The notes under the pieces: model-generated
Told to the model about the DNA's origin: nothing
Database searches by the model: none
Seen by the model: the letters and a program-made list of their open reading frames with translations, nothing else
Made by a program: the position numbers and the translations under genes
Shown: positions 56,615 through 64,000 of the stretch, one piece after another
Position numbering within the stretch: the first letter of the stretch is position 1
Layout: every line of letters begins with the position of its first letter
From: Streptomyces sp. NBC_01591
Lineage (GTDB): Bacteria > Actinomycetota > Actinomycetes > Streptomycetales > Streptomycetaceae
Length of the DNA: 64,000 bases
Direction of reading: 5' to 3'
Assembly: GCF_035918155.1 (NCBI RefSeq)
Contig: NZ_CP109327.1
Coordinates: forward strand, 1,302,001-1,366,000

Positions 56615-57361
56615 ATGATCTCCCTCGACGGCAAGCGCGCGATCGTCACCGGCGGCGGAGCCGGCATCGGCCGCGCCACCGCCCAGGTCCTCGCCGAGCT
56701 CGGCGCCCGCGTGGTGATCGCCGACATCGACACGGACGGCGGTGAACGCACCGCGAAGGACACCGGAGGGACCTTCGTACGCTGCGACGTGTCACGGCGC
56801 GAGGACTGCGAGGCCGTCGTGCACACGACGCAGGAGCGGTTCGGCGGCGTGGACGTCCTCTTCAACAACGCCGGGATCATCCGCCGCTCCACGGTCTGCG
56901 AGATCACCGAGGACGACTGGGACCTGGTGATGGCCGTGAACATCCGCTCGGTGATGCTGATGAGCCGCCTGGTGATCCCGGGGATGGCGGCCCGGGGCGG
57001 CGGCTCCATCGTCAACACCGGCTCCGGATGGGGCATCCGCGGCGGCGGCCGGGCCGTTTCGTACTGCGCGTCGAAGGGCGCCGTCGTCAACATGACCCGC
57101 GCCATGGCCATCGACCACGGCCCCGACAACATCCGCGTCAACTGTGTCTGCCCCGGTGACACGGCGACCGGGATGCTCGCCGAGGAGGCCCGTCAGCTCG
57201 GCGAGAGCTCCGACGCGTTCTACGCCGACGCCGCCGACCGGCCGCTCGGCCGGATCGGGCAGCCCCGCGACATCGCCCAGACCGTGGCGTTCCTCGCCTC
57301 CGACGCCTCGGCGTTCCTGAGCGGAGCGATCATCCCGGTCGACGGCGCCGGTACCGCGTGA
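56615..57361 (+). CDS. Short-chain dehydrogenase/reductase
   Basis: This 248-residue protein has an AAGGAG site before ATG 56615. It is a complete classical SDR: cofactor motif TGGGAGIG near residues 12-19, NNAG, catalytic Ser137, Tyr150 and Lys154 (YCASK), then PGDTATGM. The residue after strand 2 (ADIDTDGG) is Asp, which favours NAD over NADP. It is the fourth gene of the gcvPA-like operon and probably oxidises or reduces a pathway hydroxy/keto intermediate. Confidence 0.92.
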   Translation: MISLDGKRAIVTGGGAGIGRATAQVLAELGARVVIADIDTDGGERTAKDTGGTFVRCDVSRREDCEAVVHTTQERFGGVDVLFNNAGIIRRSTVCEITEDDWDLVMAVNIRSVMLMSRLVIPGMAARGGGSIVNTGSGWGIRGGGRAVSYCASKGAVVNMTRAMAIDHGPDNIRVNCVCPGDTATGMLAEEARQLGESSDAFYADAADRPLGRIGQPRDIAQTVAFLASDASAFLSGAIIPVDGAGTA

Positions 57362-57410
57362 CTTTCCGGTAGCGGATAATCGACCGGACCGAAGGGGAGG
57401 GCAGCCTCAC

Positions 57411-58052
57411 ATGCCAATCGAAAACCGCCCGTTGCGCGAACAGGTCAAGGAGGAACTGATCAAGCGCCTCGGGCGCGGCACGATCGCGACCAACTCGCCG
57501 ATCAACGAGGGGCAGCTCGCCACCGAACTCGGCGTCAGCCGTACTCCGCTGCGCGAGGCACTGATCACGCTGGAGCGCGAGGGCGTCATCACCAGCGAGC
57601 GCGGCAAGGGCTTCCGCTTCACGCCGCTCAGTGCGCAGGAGTTCCGTGACCTGTCCGCGATCGTCGCGACGCTGGAGGCGCTCGCCCTGGAGTCCAGCGA
57701 TCCCGAGCACCTGGCGGCGACGGCCCCCCGCCTCCTGGAGGAGGCGCGCGCGTTCTCGGTCCCGCAGGCGCCGCACGACGTCATAGAGCGTTACGACGAC
57801 GCGTGGCACGACCTGCTCCTGTCCGGTTGCACGAACGACCGCCTGATGAAGCTGATCACCTCCCTGAAGGTGACGATGCACCGCTACGAGCGGGTGGCCC
57901 TGGGCGACCAGGACATCCTGGAGCGTTCCGCGGAGGAGCACGAGCGGATCGCCGAGTGCCTGCAGCGCGGCGACCTGGACGCGGCCGTCGCGGCGCTCAA
58001 GGAGAACTGGAACAGCGGGATGCACCGGATCCTGGAGCATCTGAAGGACTGA
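57411..58052 (+). CDS. GntR-family regulator, FadR/FCD type
   Basis: This 213-residue protein starts at ATG 57411, after GGGGAGGGC. The winged helix is LREQVKEELIKRLGRGTIATNSPINEGQLATELGVSRTPLREALITLEREGVI; the C-terminal FCD helices carry the usual metal/ligand ligands (YDDAWHDLLLSG, EEHERIAECLQRGDLDAAVAALKENW). It lies 49 bases after the SDR gene on the same strand and is the only regulator in the 45-58 kb locus, so it probably controls both divergent operons through the ATTCAG-N4-CTGAAT site. Confidence 0.93.
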   Translation: MPIENRPLREQVKEELIKRLGRGTIATNSPINEGQLATELGVSRTPLREALITLEREGVITSERGKGFRFTPLSAQEFRDLSAIVATLEALALESSDPEHLAATAPRLLEEARAFSVPQAPHDVIERYDDAWHDLLLSGCTNDRLMKLITSLKVTMHRYERVALGDQDILERSAEEHERIAECLQRGDLDAAVAALKENWNSGMHRILEHLKD

Positions 58053-58181
58053 CCGCGGGCGGCGGGACCCCGTCGGGGGCAGCACGGTGGTGGGGTGGGT
58101 CGGGCCCGGGTCTTGACCCGCACCGCCCCTTCGGGGTCCGATCACGGTCGACCCGCCGCGCGACCCAGGGACTGTGACCGC

Positions 58182-59399
58182 ATGACTCTGCAGATCAGCG
58201 CCACCAACGCCGAACACCCGGCCCTCCTGCTCGAACTGCCCTGGCACATCCCCCTGGAGCAGTGGCCCGACGAGTACCTCGTACCGCTCCCCCGCGGCAT
58301 CTCCCGGCACGTCGTGCGCTACGCGCGAGCGGGCGAGGAGACCGTGGCCGTGAAGGAGCTCGCCGAACGGCCGGCGCTGCGCGAGTACGAACTCCTGCGT
58401 ACGCTCGACCGTCTCGGGATACCCGCCGTCGACCCGCTCGCCGTGGTCACCGGCCGGACCGAGGCCGACGGTTCGCCCCTCGAACCCGTCCTGATCACCC
58501 GCCACCTGGGCGGTTCGCTCCCCTACCGGTCGATGTTCGAGACGACCATGCGCCCCGGCACGGTGCACCGCCTCATGGACGCCCTCGCTGTTCTCCTCGT
58601 GCGACTGCATCTGACGGGGTTCGCCTGGGGGGACTGCTCGCTGTCCAACACCCTGTTCCGGCGGGACGCGGGCGCGTACGCCGCCTACCTCGTGGATGCC
58701 GAGACCGGGGAGCTGCACCCCCGGCTGAGCAACGGGCAGCGCGCGTACGACATCGAGCTCGCCCGGGTCAACATCAGCGGCGAGATGCTCGACCTGGAGG
58801 CGGCCGGGGCGCTGCACCCTTCCATCGACCCGATCGCGTTCGGCCGGGAGATCGAGGAACGCTACGAGGCGCTGTGGACGGAGCTGACGCGTACCTCCGT
58901 CTACCCGGCGGGCAAGCACCACTACATGGAGCGCCGCATCCGCCGCCTCAACGACCTGGGCTTCGACGTCGCCGAGATGCAGATATCGCACTCGGACCAC
59001 GGGGACACCGTCACGTTCGTGCCCAAGGTCGTGGACGCAGGCCATCATCAGCGCCAGCTCCTGCGCCTCACCGGGATGGACGCCGAGGAGAACCAGGCAC
59101 GACGGCTCCTCAACGACCTGGAGAGCTGGATGGCCACCCAGGACGACTACGCTCCCGGCGACCGGCACGGCGCCCGCACCGAGGTACTGGCCCACCGCTG
59201 GGTCCGGGAGATCTTCCGGCCCACCGTGCGCGCGGCGCGCGACCACGTGTCCGCCCGGATGGACGCGGCCGAGCTGTACCACGAACTCCTCGAACACCGC
59301 TGGTACCTGTCCGAGCGGGCCCAGCACGACATCGGACTCGACGCGGCGGTCGAGGACTACGTCAGGAAGGTGGCTGCACGGGACGACAGCTGCACATAG
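58182..59399 (+). CDS. DUF4032 protein with kinase-like N-terminal domain
   Basis: This 405-residue protein starts at ATG 58182. The N-terminal half resembles a lipopolysaccharide-kinase-like fold (VRYARAGEETVAVKELAERPALREYELLRTL with the ATP Lys; LLVRLHLTGFAWGDCSLSNTLFRRDAG as catalytic loop; YLVDAETGELHP as metal loop). The C-terminal half is DUF4032 (HYMERRIRRLNDLGFDVAEMQI, LNDLESWMATQDDY). The phosphoacceptor is unknown. It lies outside the catabolic operon, separated by 129 GC-rich bases. Confidence 0.82.
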   Translation: MTLQISATNAEHPALLLELPWHIPLEQWPDEYLVPLPRGISRHVVRYARAGEETVAVKELAERPALREYELLRTLDRLGIPAVDPLAVVTGRTEADGSPLEPVLITRHLGGSLPYRSMFETTMRPGTVHRLMDALAVLLVRLHLTGFAWGDCSLSNTLFRRDAGAYAAYLVDAETGELHPRLSNGQRAYDIELARVNISGEMLDLEAAGALHPSIDPIAFGREIEERYEALWTELTRTSVYPAGKHHYMERRIRRLNDLGFDVAEMQISHSDHGDTVTFVPKVVDAGHHQRQLLRLTGMDAEENQARRLLNDLESWMATQDDYAPGDRHGARTEVLAHRWVREIFRPTVRAARDHVSARMDAAELYHELLEHRWYLSERAQHDIGLDAAVEDYVRKVAARDDSCT

Positions 59400-59468
59400 G
59401 CTGCCCTCCCGGAGCTGTGCGCCGGCAGGCCGGACCTGATCCAGACGAGAGGCCCTAGGAGCCGCCCC

Positions 59469-60188
59469 GTGTTCTACCACGTGCTCAAATACGTCATCCT
59501 CGGGCCACTGCTCCGGTTGTTCTTCCGCCCCAGGATCGAGGGCCTGGAACACATCCCGGAGGACGGCGCGGCCATCGTCGCCGGCAACCATCTGTCGTTC
59601 TCCGACCATTTCCTGATGCCCGCGATCCTCAAACGGCGCATCACGTTTCTCGCCAAGGCCGAGTACTTCACCGGACCGGGATTGAAGGGTCGGCTGACCG
59701 CCGCTTTCTTCCACAGCATCGGACAGATCCCGGTGGACCGTTCCGGCAAGGAAGCCGGACAGGCGGCAATCCGGGAAGGGCTCGGTGTGCTGAGCAAGGG
59801 CGAGCTGCTGGGCATCTACCCGGAGGGCACCCGCTCGCACGACGGCCGGCTCTACAAGGGCAAGGTGGGCGTGGCCGTCATGGCGATCACGGCACAGGTG
59901 CCCGTGGTGCCGTGCGCGATGGTGGGTACATTCGAGATCCAGCCGCCGGGACAGGTCGTCCCGCGCATCAAGCGCGTCACCATCCGCTTCGGCGAGCCGC
60001 TGGACTTCTCCCGCTACGCCGGCATGGAGAACCAGAAGGCTGCGGTCCGGGCGGTCACCGACGAGATCATGTACGCGATCCTGAAGCTCTCGGGTCAGGA
60101 GTACGTCGACGAGTACGCGGTCAAGGCGAAGGCCGCGCAGGCCGAACAGGCGGCAAAGTCGAAGAAGTTCCCGAAGTTTCGACGCTGA
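59469..60188 (+). CDS. plsC: 1-acylglycerol-3-phosphate acyltransferase family (PlsC-like)
   Basis: This 239-residue protein starts at GTG 59469, after GGAG. The acyltransferase HxxxxD motif is NHLSFSD and the second block is YPEGTRSHDGRLYKGKVGVAVMA; a hydrophobic N-terminus and a Lys/Ala-rich C-terminal tail flank them. It transfers an acyl chain to lysophosphatidic acid or a related lipid at the membrane. Confidence 0.92.
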   Translation: MFYHVLKYVILGPLLRLFFRPRIEGLEHIPEDGAAIVAGNHLSFSDHFLMPAILKRRITFLAKAEYFTGPGLKGRLTAAFFHSIGQIPVDRSGKEAGQAAIREGLGVLSKGELLGIYPEGTRSHDGRLYKGKVGVAVMAITAQVPVVPCAMVGTFEIQPPGQVVPRIKRVTIRFGEPLDFSRYAGMENQKAAVRAVTDEIMYAILKLSGQEYVDEYAVKAKAAQAEQAAKSKKFPKFRR

Positions 60189-60252
60189 CGGCGGATCCGC
60201 GCTCGGTGAACTTCGCCGGCCCGGGTGGCCGCCCGGCTCTAGCGTGGCCCTC

Positions 60253-61302
60253 ATGAGCAAGGGAAACGCATGGGTGCTGGGGGCGACGGGACAGATCGGG
60301 CGAGTGGCGGTGCAGTCGCTCGTCGAGGACGGCTGGGAGGTGACGGCCGCCTCTCGCGGAGGCGGCCGGGACGCGCGGTGGGACACAGCGGTGCGCACGA
60401 CCGCCCTGGACCGGGACGCCGACGGGGCGCTCGCGGCGGCGCTGGGCGACGGCTGCGACGTACTGGTCGACATGGTGGCGTACGACGCGGTTCACGCCCG
60501 TCAGCTGACCGGTCTCGCGGACCGGATCGGTTCGGCGGTGGTCATCTCCAGCGGTGCGGTGTACGAGGACGAGCAGGGCCGCAGCTTCGACACGCAGGGC
60601 GAACCCGACGGTGCTCCGCGCTATCCGCTGCCGATCCCGGAGTCGCAGCGCACCCTGCCGCCAGGCGACACGACGTACGGGACGCGGAAGATACGGCTGG
60701 AGCGGGATCTGCTGGCGGCCGGGGACGCGCTGCCGGTGACGCTGCTGCGGGCCGGGGCGATCCACGGGGAGTACTGCCGCTCGCCGCGTGAGCTGTATTT
60801 CGTGAAACGGCTCCTGGACGGCCGCGACCGGCGGGTGCTCGCCTTCGGTGGGGAATCCCGCTTCCACCCGGTCCATGTCTCCAACCTGGCCGAGCTGATC
60901 CGGCTCGCCGCCCTGCGGCCCGGTTCGCGGGTGCTGAACGCCGGGGATCCGCAGGCGCCGACGGTCGCGGAGATCGGCGAGGCCGTCGACGCGGTGCTCG
61001 GCCGCAGGACGGAGACCGTGCTGATGGCGGGGGCGCCCGGGGAGGACGGCGTCGGCTCGACGCCGTGGAGCGCCGCCCACCCCATCGTGTACGACATGAC
61101 GGCCGCCGAGCGCGAGCTCGGGTACCGGCCGGTCACGGGCTATGTGCAGTCGCTTCCCGGGACGGTCGAGTGGATCGCGGCGCAGCTGGCGGGCAAGGAC
61201 TGGACGGAGGCCTTCCCGGCCATGCTGCGGGCGTACGGGAAGAAGCTCTTCGACTACGCGGCGGAGGACGCCTGGCTGGAGGCGTACGACCGGAAGGCGT
61301 GA
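60253..61302 (+). CDS. NAD-dependent epimerase/dehydratase family protein
   Basis: This 349-residue protein starts at ATG 60253 (MSKGNAWVLGATGQIGRVAVQSL). The GATGQIG cofactor loop, a Ser and Tyr-x3-Lys-like triad in SSGAVYEDE and YGTRKIRLERDLL, and a C-terminal substrate domain show an extended SDR. TAGCGT lies about 8 bases before the ATG and there is no ribosome site, so a leaderless transcript is likely. The sugar or small-molecule substrate is unknown. It is convergent with ureD. Confidence 0.87.
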   Translation: MSKGNAWVLGATGQIGRVAVQSLVEDGWEVTAASRGGGRDARWDTAVRTTALDRDADGALAAALGDGCDVLVDMVAYDAVHARQLTGLADRIGSAVVISSGAVYEDEQGRSFDTQGEPDGAPRYPLPIPESQRTLPPGDTTYGTRKIRLERDLLAAGDALPVTLLRAGAIHGEYCRSPRELYFVKRLLDGRDRRVLAFGGESRFHPVHVSNLAELIRLAALRPGSRVLNAGDPQAPTVAEIGEAVDAVLGRRTETVLMAGAPGEDGVGSTPWSAAHPIVYDMTAAERELGYRPVTGYVQSLPGTVEWIAAQLAGKDWTEAFPAMLRAYGKKLFDYAAEDAWLEAYDRKA

Positions 61303-61320
61303 GGCACGGTCCAGCGGTGT

Positions 61321-62088
61321 TCAACCCGCCGGGGCGTCGAGCAGTTCGTCCAGCGCCTCGTCCAGGACGCGGCGCAGCAGGCGTGCGTCGGGGGCGAGGG
61401 CTGTGACCAGCACGGCCGGTCCGGCGAGCGGGGTGAGAACGGCGGTCTCCCCGAGCAGTCGCGCTTCGGGAAGCTTCTCGTCGAACCCCGGTTCCACGAC
61501 GAGGAGTTGCCCGACGGCCCGGTGGCCGCCCAGGACCGCCGCGCCGTCCCAGCCGCCGGGGGCTCCCGGACCGTACGTCATCTGCTGGTCGATCAGCGGA
61601 CGGCCGGCGCGGTGCACGGTGAGGCGGCTGATGAGGGTGCCGGTGCTCTCGGCGTGGCGGCCGAGGATCTGTTCCTCGCGCAGCACCAGCCGTGCGGTGG
61701 GGGCGAGTCGGACGCGGGTGGTCATGCGCAGGACGCTGTCGTGCGCCGAGACGAGCTGTTCCGGCAGCCAGCGCAGCTCGGCCCCCTCCGCCACATTCAA
61801 CTCGATGTCGTACGTGGCGGGTTCGCCGCCCGGTCCCGGCAGGGCCACGGTCGCCGCTGCCGAGTCGACGGTGAGCCGGGCGCTTTCGCCGACCTGTGTC
61901 GCGATGGCGAGCCGGTCCCCGCCGAGCGGTGCGCTCATGGCGCCGACGACGGTGACCCGTGCGCCGGACCCGGGCGTGTCCCGGGTCCGGCGCAGGGCGA
62001 GCGGTCCGTCGCCTTGCAGCACGGGGAGCGAGGTGACGCCCCGGCCGTCGAGGGCCGCGGTGATCCGGGCGGTGGCCTGGATGCTCAT
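61321..62088 (-). CDS. ureD: Urease accessory protein UreD
   Basis: This 255-residue protein overlaps the ureG stop by ATGA. Family marks are [65 protein letters not shown] and a C-terminal [13 protein letters not shown]. UreD binds apo-urease and docks the UreF-UreG complex that delivers nickel. It is the last gene of the visible urease operon. Confidence 0.92.
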   Translation of the reverse strand: MSIQATARITAALDGRGVTSLPVLQGDGPLALRRTRDTPGSGARVTVVGAMSAPLGGDRLAIATQVGESARLTVDSAAATVALPGPGGEPATYDIELNVAEGAELRWLPEQLVSAHDSVLRMTTRVRLAPTARLVLREEQILGRHAESTGTLISRLTVHRAGRPLIDQQMTYGPGAPGGWDGAAVLGGHRAVGQLLVVEPGFDEKLPEARLLGETAVLTPLAGPAVLVTALAPDARLLRRVLDEALDELLDAPAG

Positions 62089-62762
62089 GCGGTCCAGTCG
62101 GCGAGCCGCCCGCGCACCCAGTCCGCGACGGGCCCCACGCCCTCCTCGGAGGTGAGCGAGGTGAAGGCGACGGGGAGCGGTCCGCGCTGCTGTGCGGCGT
62201 CGTGGGCCATCCGGTCGAGATCGGAGCCGACGTGGGGAGCGAGGTCGGTCTTGTTGATGACGAGCAGGTCGGAGGTGGTGACACCGGGACCGCCCTTGCG
62301 CGGGATGTCGTCGCCGCCCGCCACGTCGATGACGAAGATCTGCGCGTCGACCAGCCCTTTCGAGAAGGTGGCGGTGAGGTTGTCGCCGCCGGATTCGACC
62401 AGGATCAGATCGAGTGGCCCGACGGTGTCCTCCAGGTCCTCGACGGCTTCGAGGTTGGCGGAGATGTCGTCGCGGATCGCGGTGTGCGGGCAGGCGCCGG
62501 TCTCCACGGCCTGGATGCGCTCGGGCGGCAGGACGGCATGGCGCAGCAGGAAGGCCGCGTCCTCGCGAGTGTAGATGTCGTTGGTGACCACCGCGATGGA
62601 GAGCTGGTCGCGCAGGGCCCGGCAGAGGGCGGCGACGGTCGCGGTCTTGCCGGAGCCGACCGGTCCGCCGAGTCCGATGCGCAGGGCGCGGCGGGTTCCG
62701 TCGGGCCGGGCGGCGTCGGCGCTCACGGCGGCGGGGCCGTGTTGGGTGTGGTCGAGGTGCAT
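62085..62762 (-). CDS. ureG: Urease accessory GTPase UreG
   Basis: This 225-residue protein starts at ATG 62762, after AGGAGCCGC; the N-terminus MHLDHTQHG is His-rich, as often in UreG. The P-loop is [38 protein letters not shown] (Cys-Pro-His nickel site), [12 protein letters not shown] and [10 protein letters not shown] are conserved. GTP hydrolysis drives nickel transfer into urease. Confidence 0.96.
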   Translation of the reverse strand: MHLDHTQHGPAAVSADAARPDGTRRALRIGLGGPVGSGKTATVAALCRALRDQLSIAVVTNDIYTREDAAFLLRHAVLPPERIQAVETGACPHTAIRDDISANLEAVEDLEDTVGPLDLILVESGGDNLTATFSKGLVDAQIFVIDVAGGDDIPRKGGPGVTTSDLLVINKTDLAPHVGSDLDRMAHDAAQQRGPLPVAFTSLTSEEGVGPVADWVRGRLADWTA

Positions 62763-62788
62763 GGGTGCGGCTCCTGTTTCGTACGGGG

Positions 62789-63451
62789 TCACGAGGCGAA
62801 CAGGCGGACCGGCCAGGCCGCGTGCGCCTCGGCGGTGATGTCGAGGAGCGGGGCCGAGGCGGCGGGCAGCGCGTCGAGGGTTCCGTGCGCCGCCGCGGCG
62901 GCCTGTTCGGCGATCCGGTCGAGTTCGGGTGCGAGGCGGGCGAGGACGGCGGTGGCCTCGAAGGGGTCGAGGGAGAGCAGGCGGACGACGGCGGTGGCCG
63001 GTCCGCTGACGGCTTCGTAGGCGACGCAGTGCGCGGCGTCCTCGGGCCCGAGCCCCGCCGAGCGCGCGGTGAGGCCGAGGACGACGGGCTGGTGGGCGCC
63101 GCGCGGCCGGGCCTCGGCGAGCGCGGCGAGTTCGGGGCTGGGCCAGGTGGCGCGGGCCGCCCGCATCAGCTGCCGGCCGAGCTTGCGGGCGACGGCGCGC
63201 AGCGCGGGTGACGGGGTACGGGCGTCGGCGGCCTCGTCGAGCGCGAGCGGATCGTGGCCGTGGGCGGCCGCCGCGGCGAGTGCGGCGGCCGTGAGCCCGG
63301 CGGTGTGCAGGCGGCCCCGGCAGAACTCGGCGAGGTCCTCGGCGTCGCGGATCCGTCCTGCCTTCACGGCCGGTTCGGCGCCGCCGGAGTGGGCGTGGCC
63401 ACCGGCGGGGAACCGGCCGTCGGCGAGGACGAGCAGAGCCGCGCGACTCAT
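62789..63451 (-). CDS. ureF: Urease accessory protein UreF
   Basis: This 220-residue helical protein starts [24 protein letters not shown] (ATG 63451), the usual UreF opening. The C-terminus has [24 protein letters not shown]. It acts with UreD as the checkpoint for nickel insertion. GGGACGTGCG lies just before the ATG, and a block of four 21-base repeats lies between it and ureC. Confidence 0.93.
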   Translation of the reverse strand: MSRAALLVLADGRFPAGGHAHSGGAEPAVKAGRIRDAEDLAEFCRGRLHTAGLTAAALAAAAAHGHDPLALDEAADARTPSPALRAVARKLGRQLMRAARATWPSPELAALAEARPRGAHQPVVLGLTARSAGLGPEDAAHCVAYEAVSGPATAVVRLLSLDPFEATAVLARLAPELDRIAEQAAAAAHGTLDALPAASAPLLDITAEAHAAWPVRLFAS

Positions 63452-63466
63452 CGCACGTCCCGCGTC

Positions 63467-63550
63467 GGGCGTCGCGTGTGCCGTATCGGGCGTCGCGTGT
63501 CCCGCATCGGGCGTCGCGTGTCCCGCATCGGGCGTCGCGTGTCCCGCATC
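63467..63550 (-). repeat. Four tandem 21-base repeats between ureC and ureF
   Basis: Units at 63467-63487, 63488-63508, 63509-63529 and 63530-63550 are exactly 21 bases each; three are identical and the ureF-proximal one differs at two positions. On the coding strand each identical unit contains ATG and a GCGGGAC word and could encode the heptapeptide MRDTRRP. The block starts over the ureC stop codon and ends 15 bases from the ureF start. Confidence 0.92.
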
Positions 63551-64000
63551 AGAAGAGGAAGTAGCGCTGGGCCATGGGCAGTTCGGCGGCCGGCGCCGGT
63601 TCGACCGGCTCGCCGTCGATCGTCACGGCGAAGCTGTCGGGATCGACGTGGACCTGCGGAGTGGCGTCGTTCTCCCGCATGTCCGCCTTGGTGACGCCGC
63701 GCGTACTGCTGATCGGCACGAACGCCTTCCCGAGACCGAGGCGTTCCGGCAGCCCGTCCTGGACGGCCGCATCGGCCACGAAGTTGACGGAGTCGGCCGC
63801 GGGCGAACGGCCCACAGCGCCGAACATCGGGCGGGGCAGCACCGGTTGCGGAGTCGGGATGGAGGCGTTGGAATCGCCCATCTGCGCGTACGCGATCTGG
63901 CCGCCCTTGATCACGGTCTGCGGCTTGACGCCGAAGAACGCCGGTTCCCACAGCACCAGGTCGGCGAGCTTGCCGGTCTCCACCGAACCGATCTCCCGGT
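63549..64000 (-). CDS. ureC: Urease alpha subunit, C-terminal part (partial)
   Basis: The frame enters from the right edge and stops at 63549. It reads [74 protein letters not shown] and MAQRYFLF, the conserved end of the nickel-containing UreC, about 150 residues. It hydrolyses urea to ammonia and carbamate. The active-site His, Lys and Asp residues lie beyond the window. Confidence 0.95.
   Translation of the reverse strand, partial: REIGSVETGKLADLVLWEPAFFGVKPQTVIKGGQIAYAQMGDSNASIPTPQPVLPRPMFGAVGRSPAADSVNFVADAAVQDGLPERLGLGKAFVPISSTRGVTKADMRENDATPQVHVDPDSFAVTIDGEPVEPAPAAELPMAQRYFLF

Noticed and set aside
63467-63550. CRISPR-like array between ureC and ureF
   Set aside because: Units are contiguous with no spacers and no cas genes are nearby; this is a simple tandem repeat.

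Overview
The window is very GC-rich, with strong G/C bias at third codon positions, 4-base ATGA/GTGA stop-start overlaps, GTG starts, many ABC sugar importers without a local ATPase gene, and several protein families typical of actinomycetes (DUF6325, DUF6011, DUF7144, DUF3516 helicase, MurT/GatD, XRE-cupin). Together these point to a Streptomyces-like actinomycete chromosome. I see no tRNA, rRNA, CRISPR array, insertion sequence or phage gene.

Layout. 0-8 kb: the tail of an unknown gene, a TAT-exported GH109-type oxidoreductase/glycosidase, a two-gene heterodimeric ABC exporter, then a decayed sugar or nucleoside uptake locus made only of fragments. 8-13 kb: a DUF457 membrane protein, a Ski2-like helicase, a TesB thioesterase and small proteins. 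13-23 kb: small stress-type proteins, a cation/proton antiporter, DUF389, DUF2252 and ClC membrane or accessory proteins, with two internally deleted genes among them. 22-33 kb: mostly housekeeping or core-like genes (XRE-cupin/GNAT, glutathione peroxidase, acyl-CoA dehydrogenase with a divergent TetR, peptide deformylase, murT-gatD, pfkA, ctaG, phoD). 33-43 kb: an operon for rhamnosylated glycans, GH78 - binding protein - two permeases - GH106-like. 43-45 kb: a deleted APC permease and the tail of another broken gene. 45-58 kb: two divergent operons. The minus-strand one is binding protein - two permeases - GH42 - GH63. The plus-strand one is gcvPA-like - gcvPB-like - AcoX/NAD-kinase-like - SDR, followed by a FadR-type GntR regulator. 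58-61 kb: a DUF4032 kinase-like protein, PlsC and an epimerase. 61-64 kb: the minus-strand urease operon end (ureC-F-G-D).

The most interesting system is the 45-58 kb locus. It pairs glycoside uptake and hydrolysis with a divergent split glycine-decarboxylase pair that has no gcvT or gcvH beside it. An ATTCAG-N4-CTGAAT palindrome lies on the predicted -10 element of the importer promoter in the shared intergenic region. The second strong theme is gene decay by internal deletion: at least eight fragments or deletion chimeras occur in 64 kb, often at the edges of accessory operons. All functional calls come from reading motifs by eye; no database search was run.
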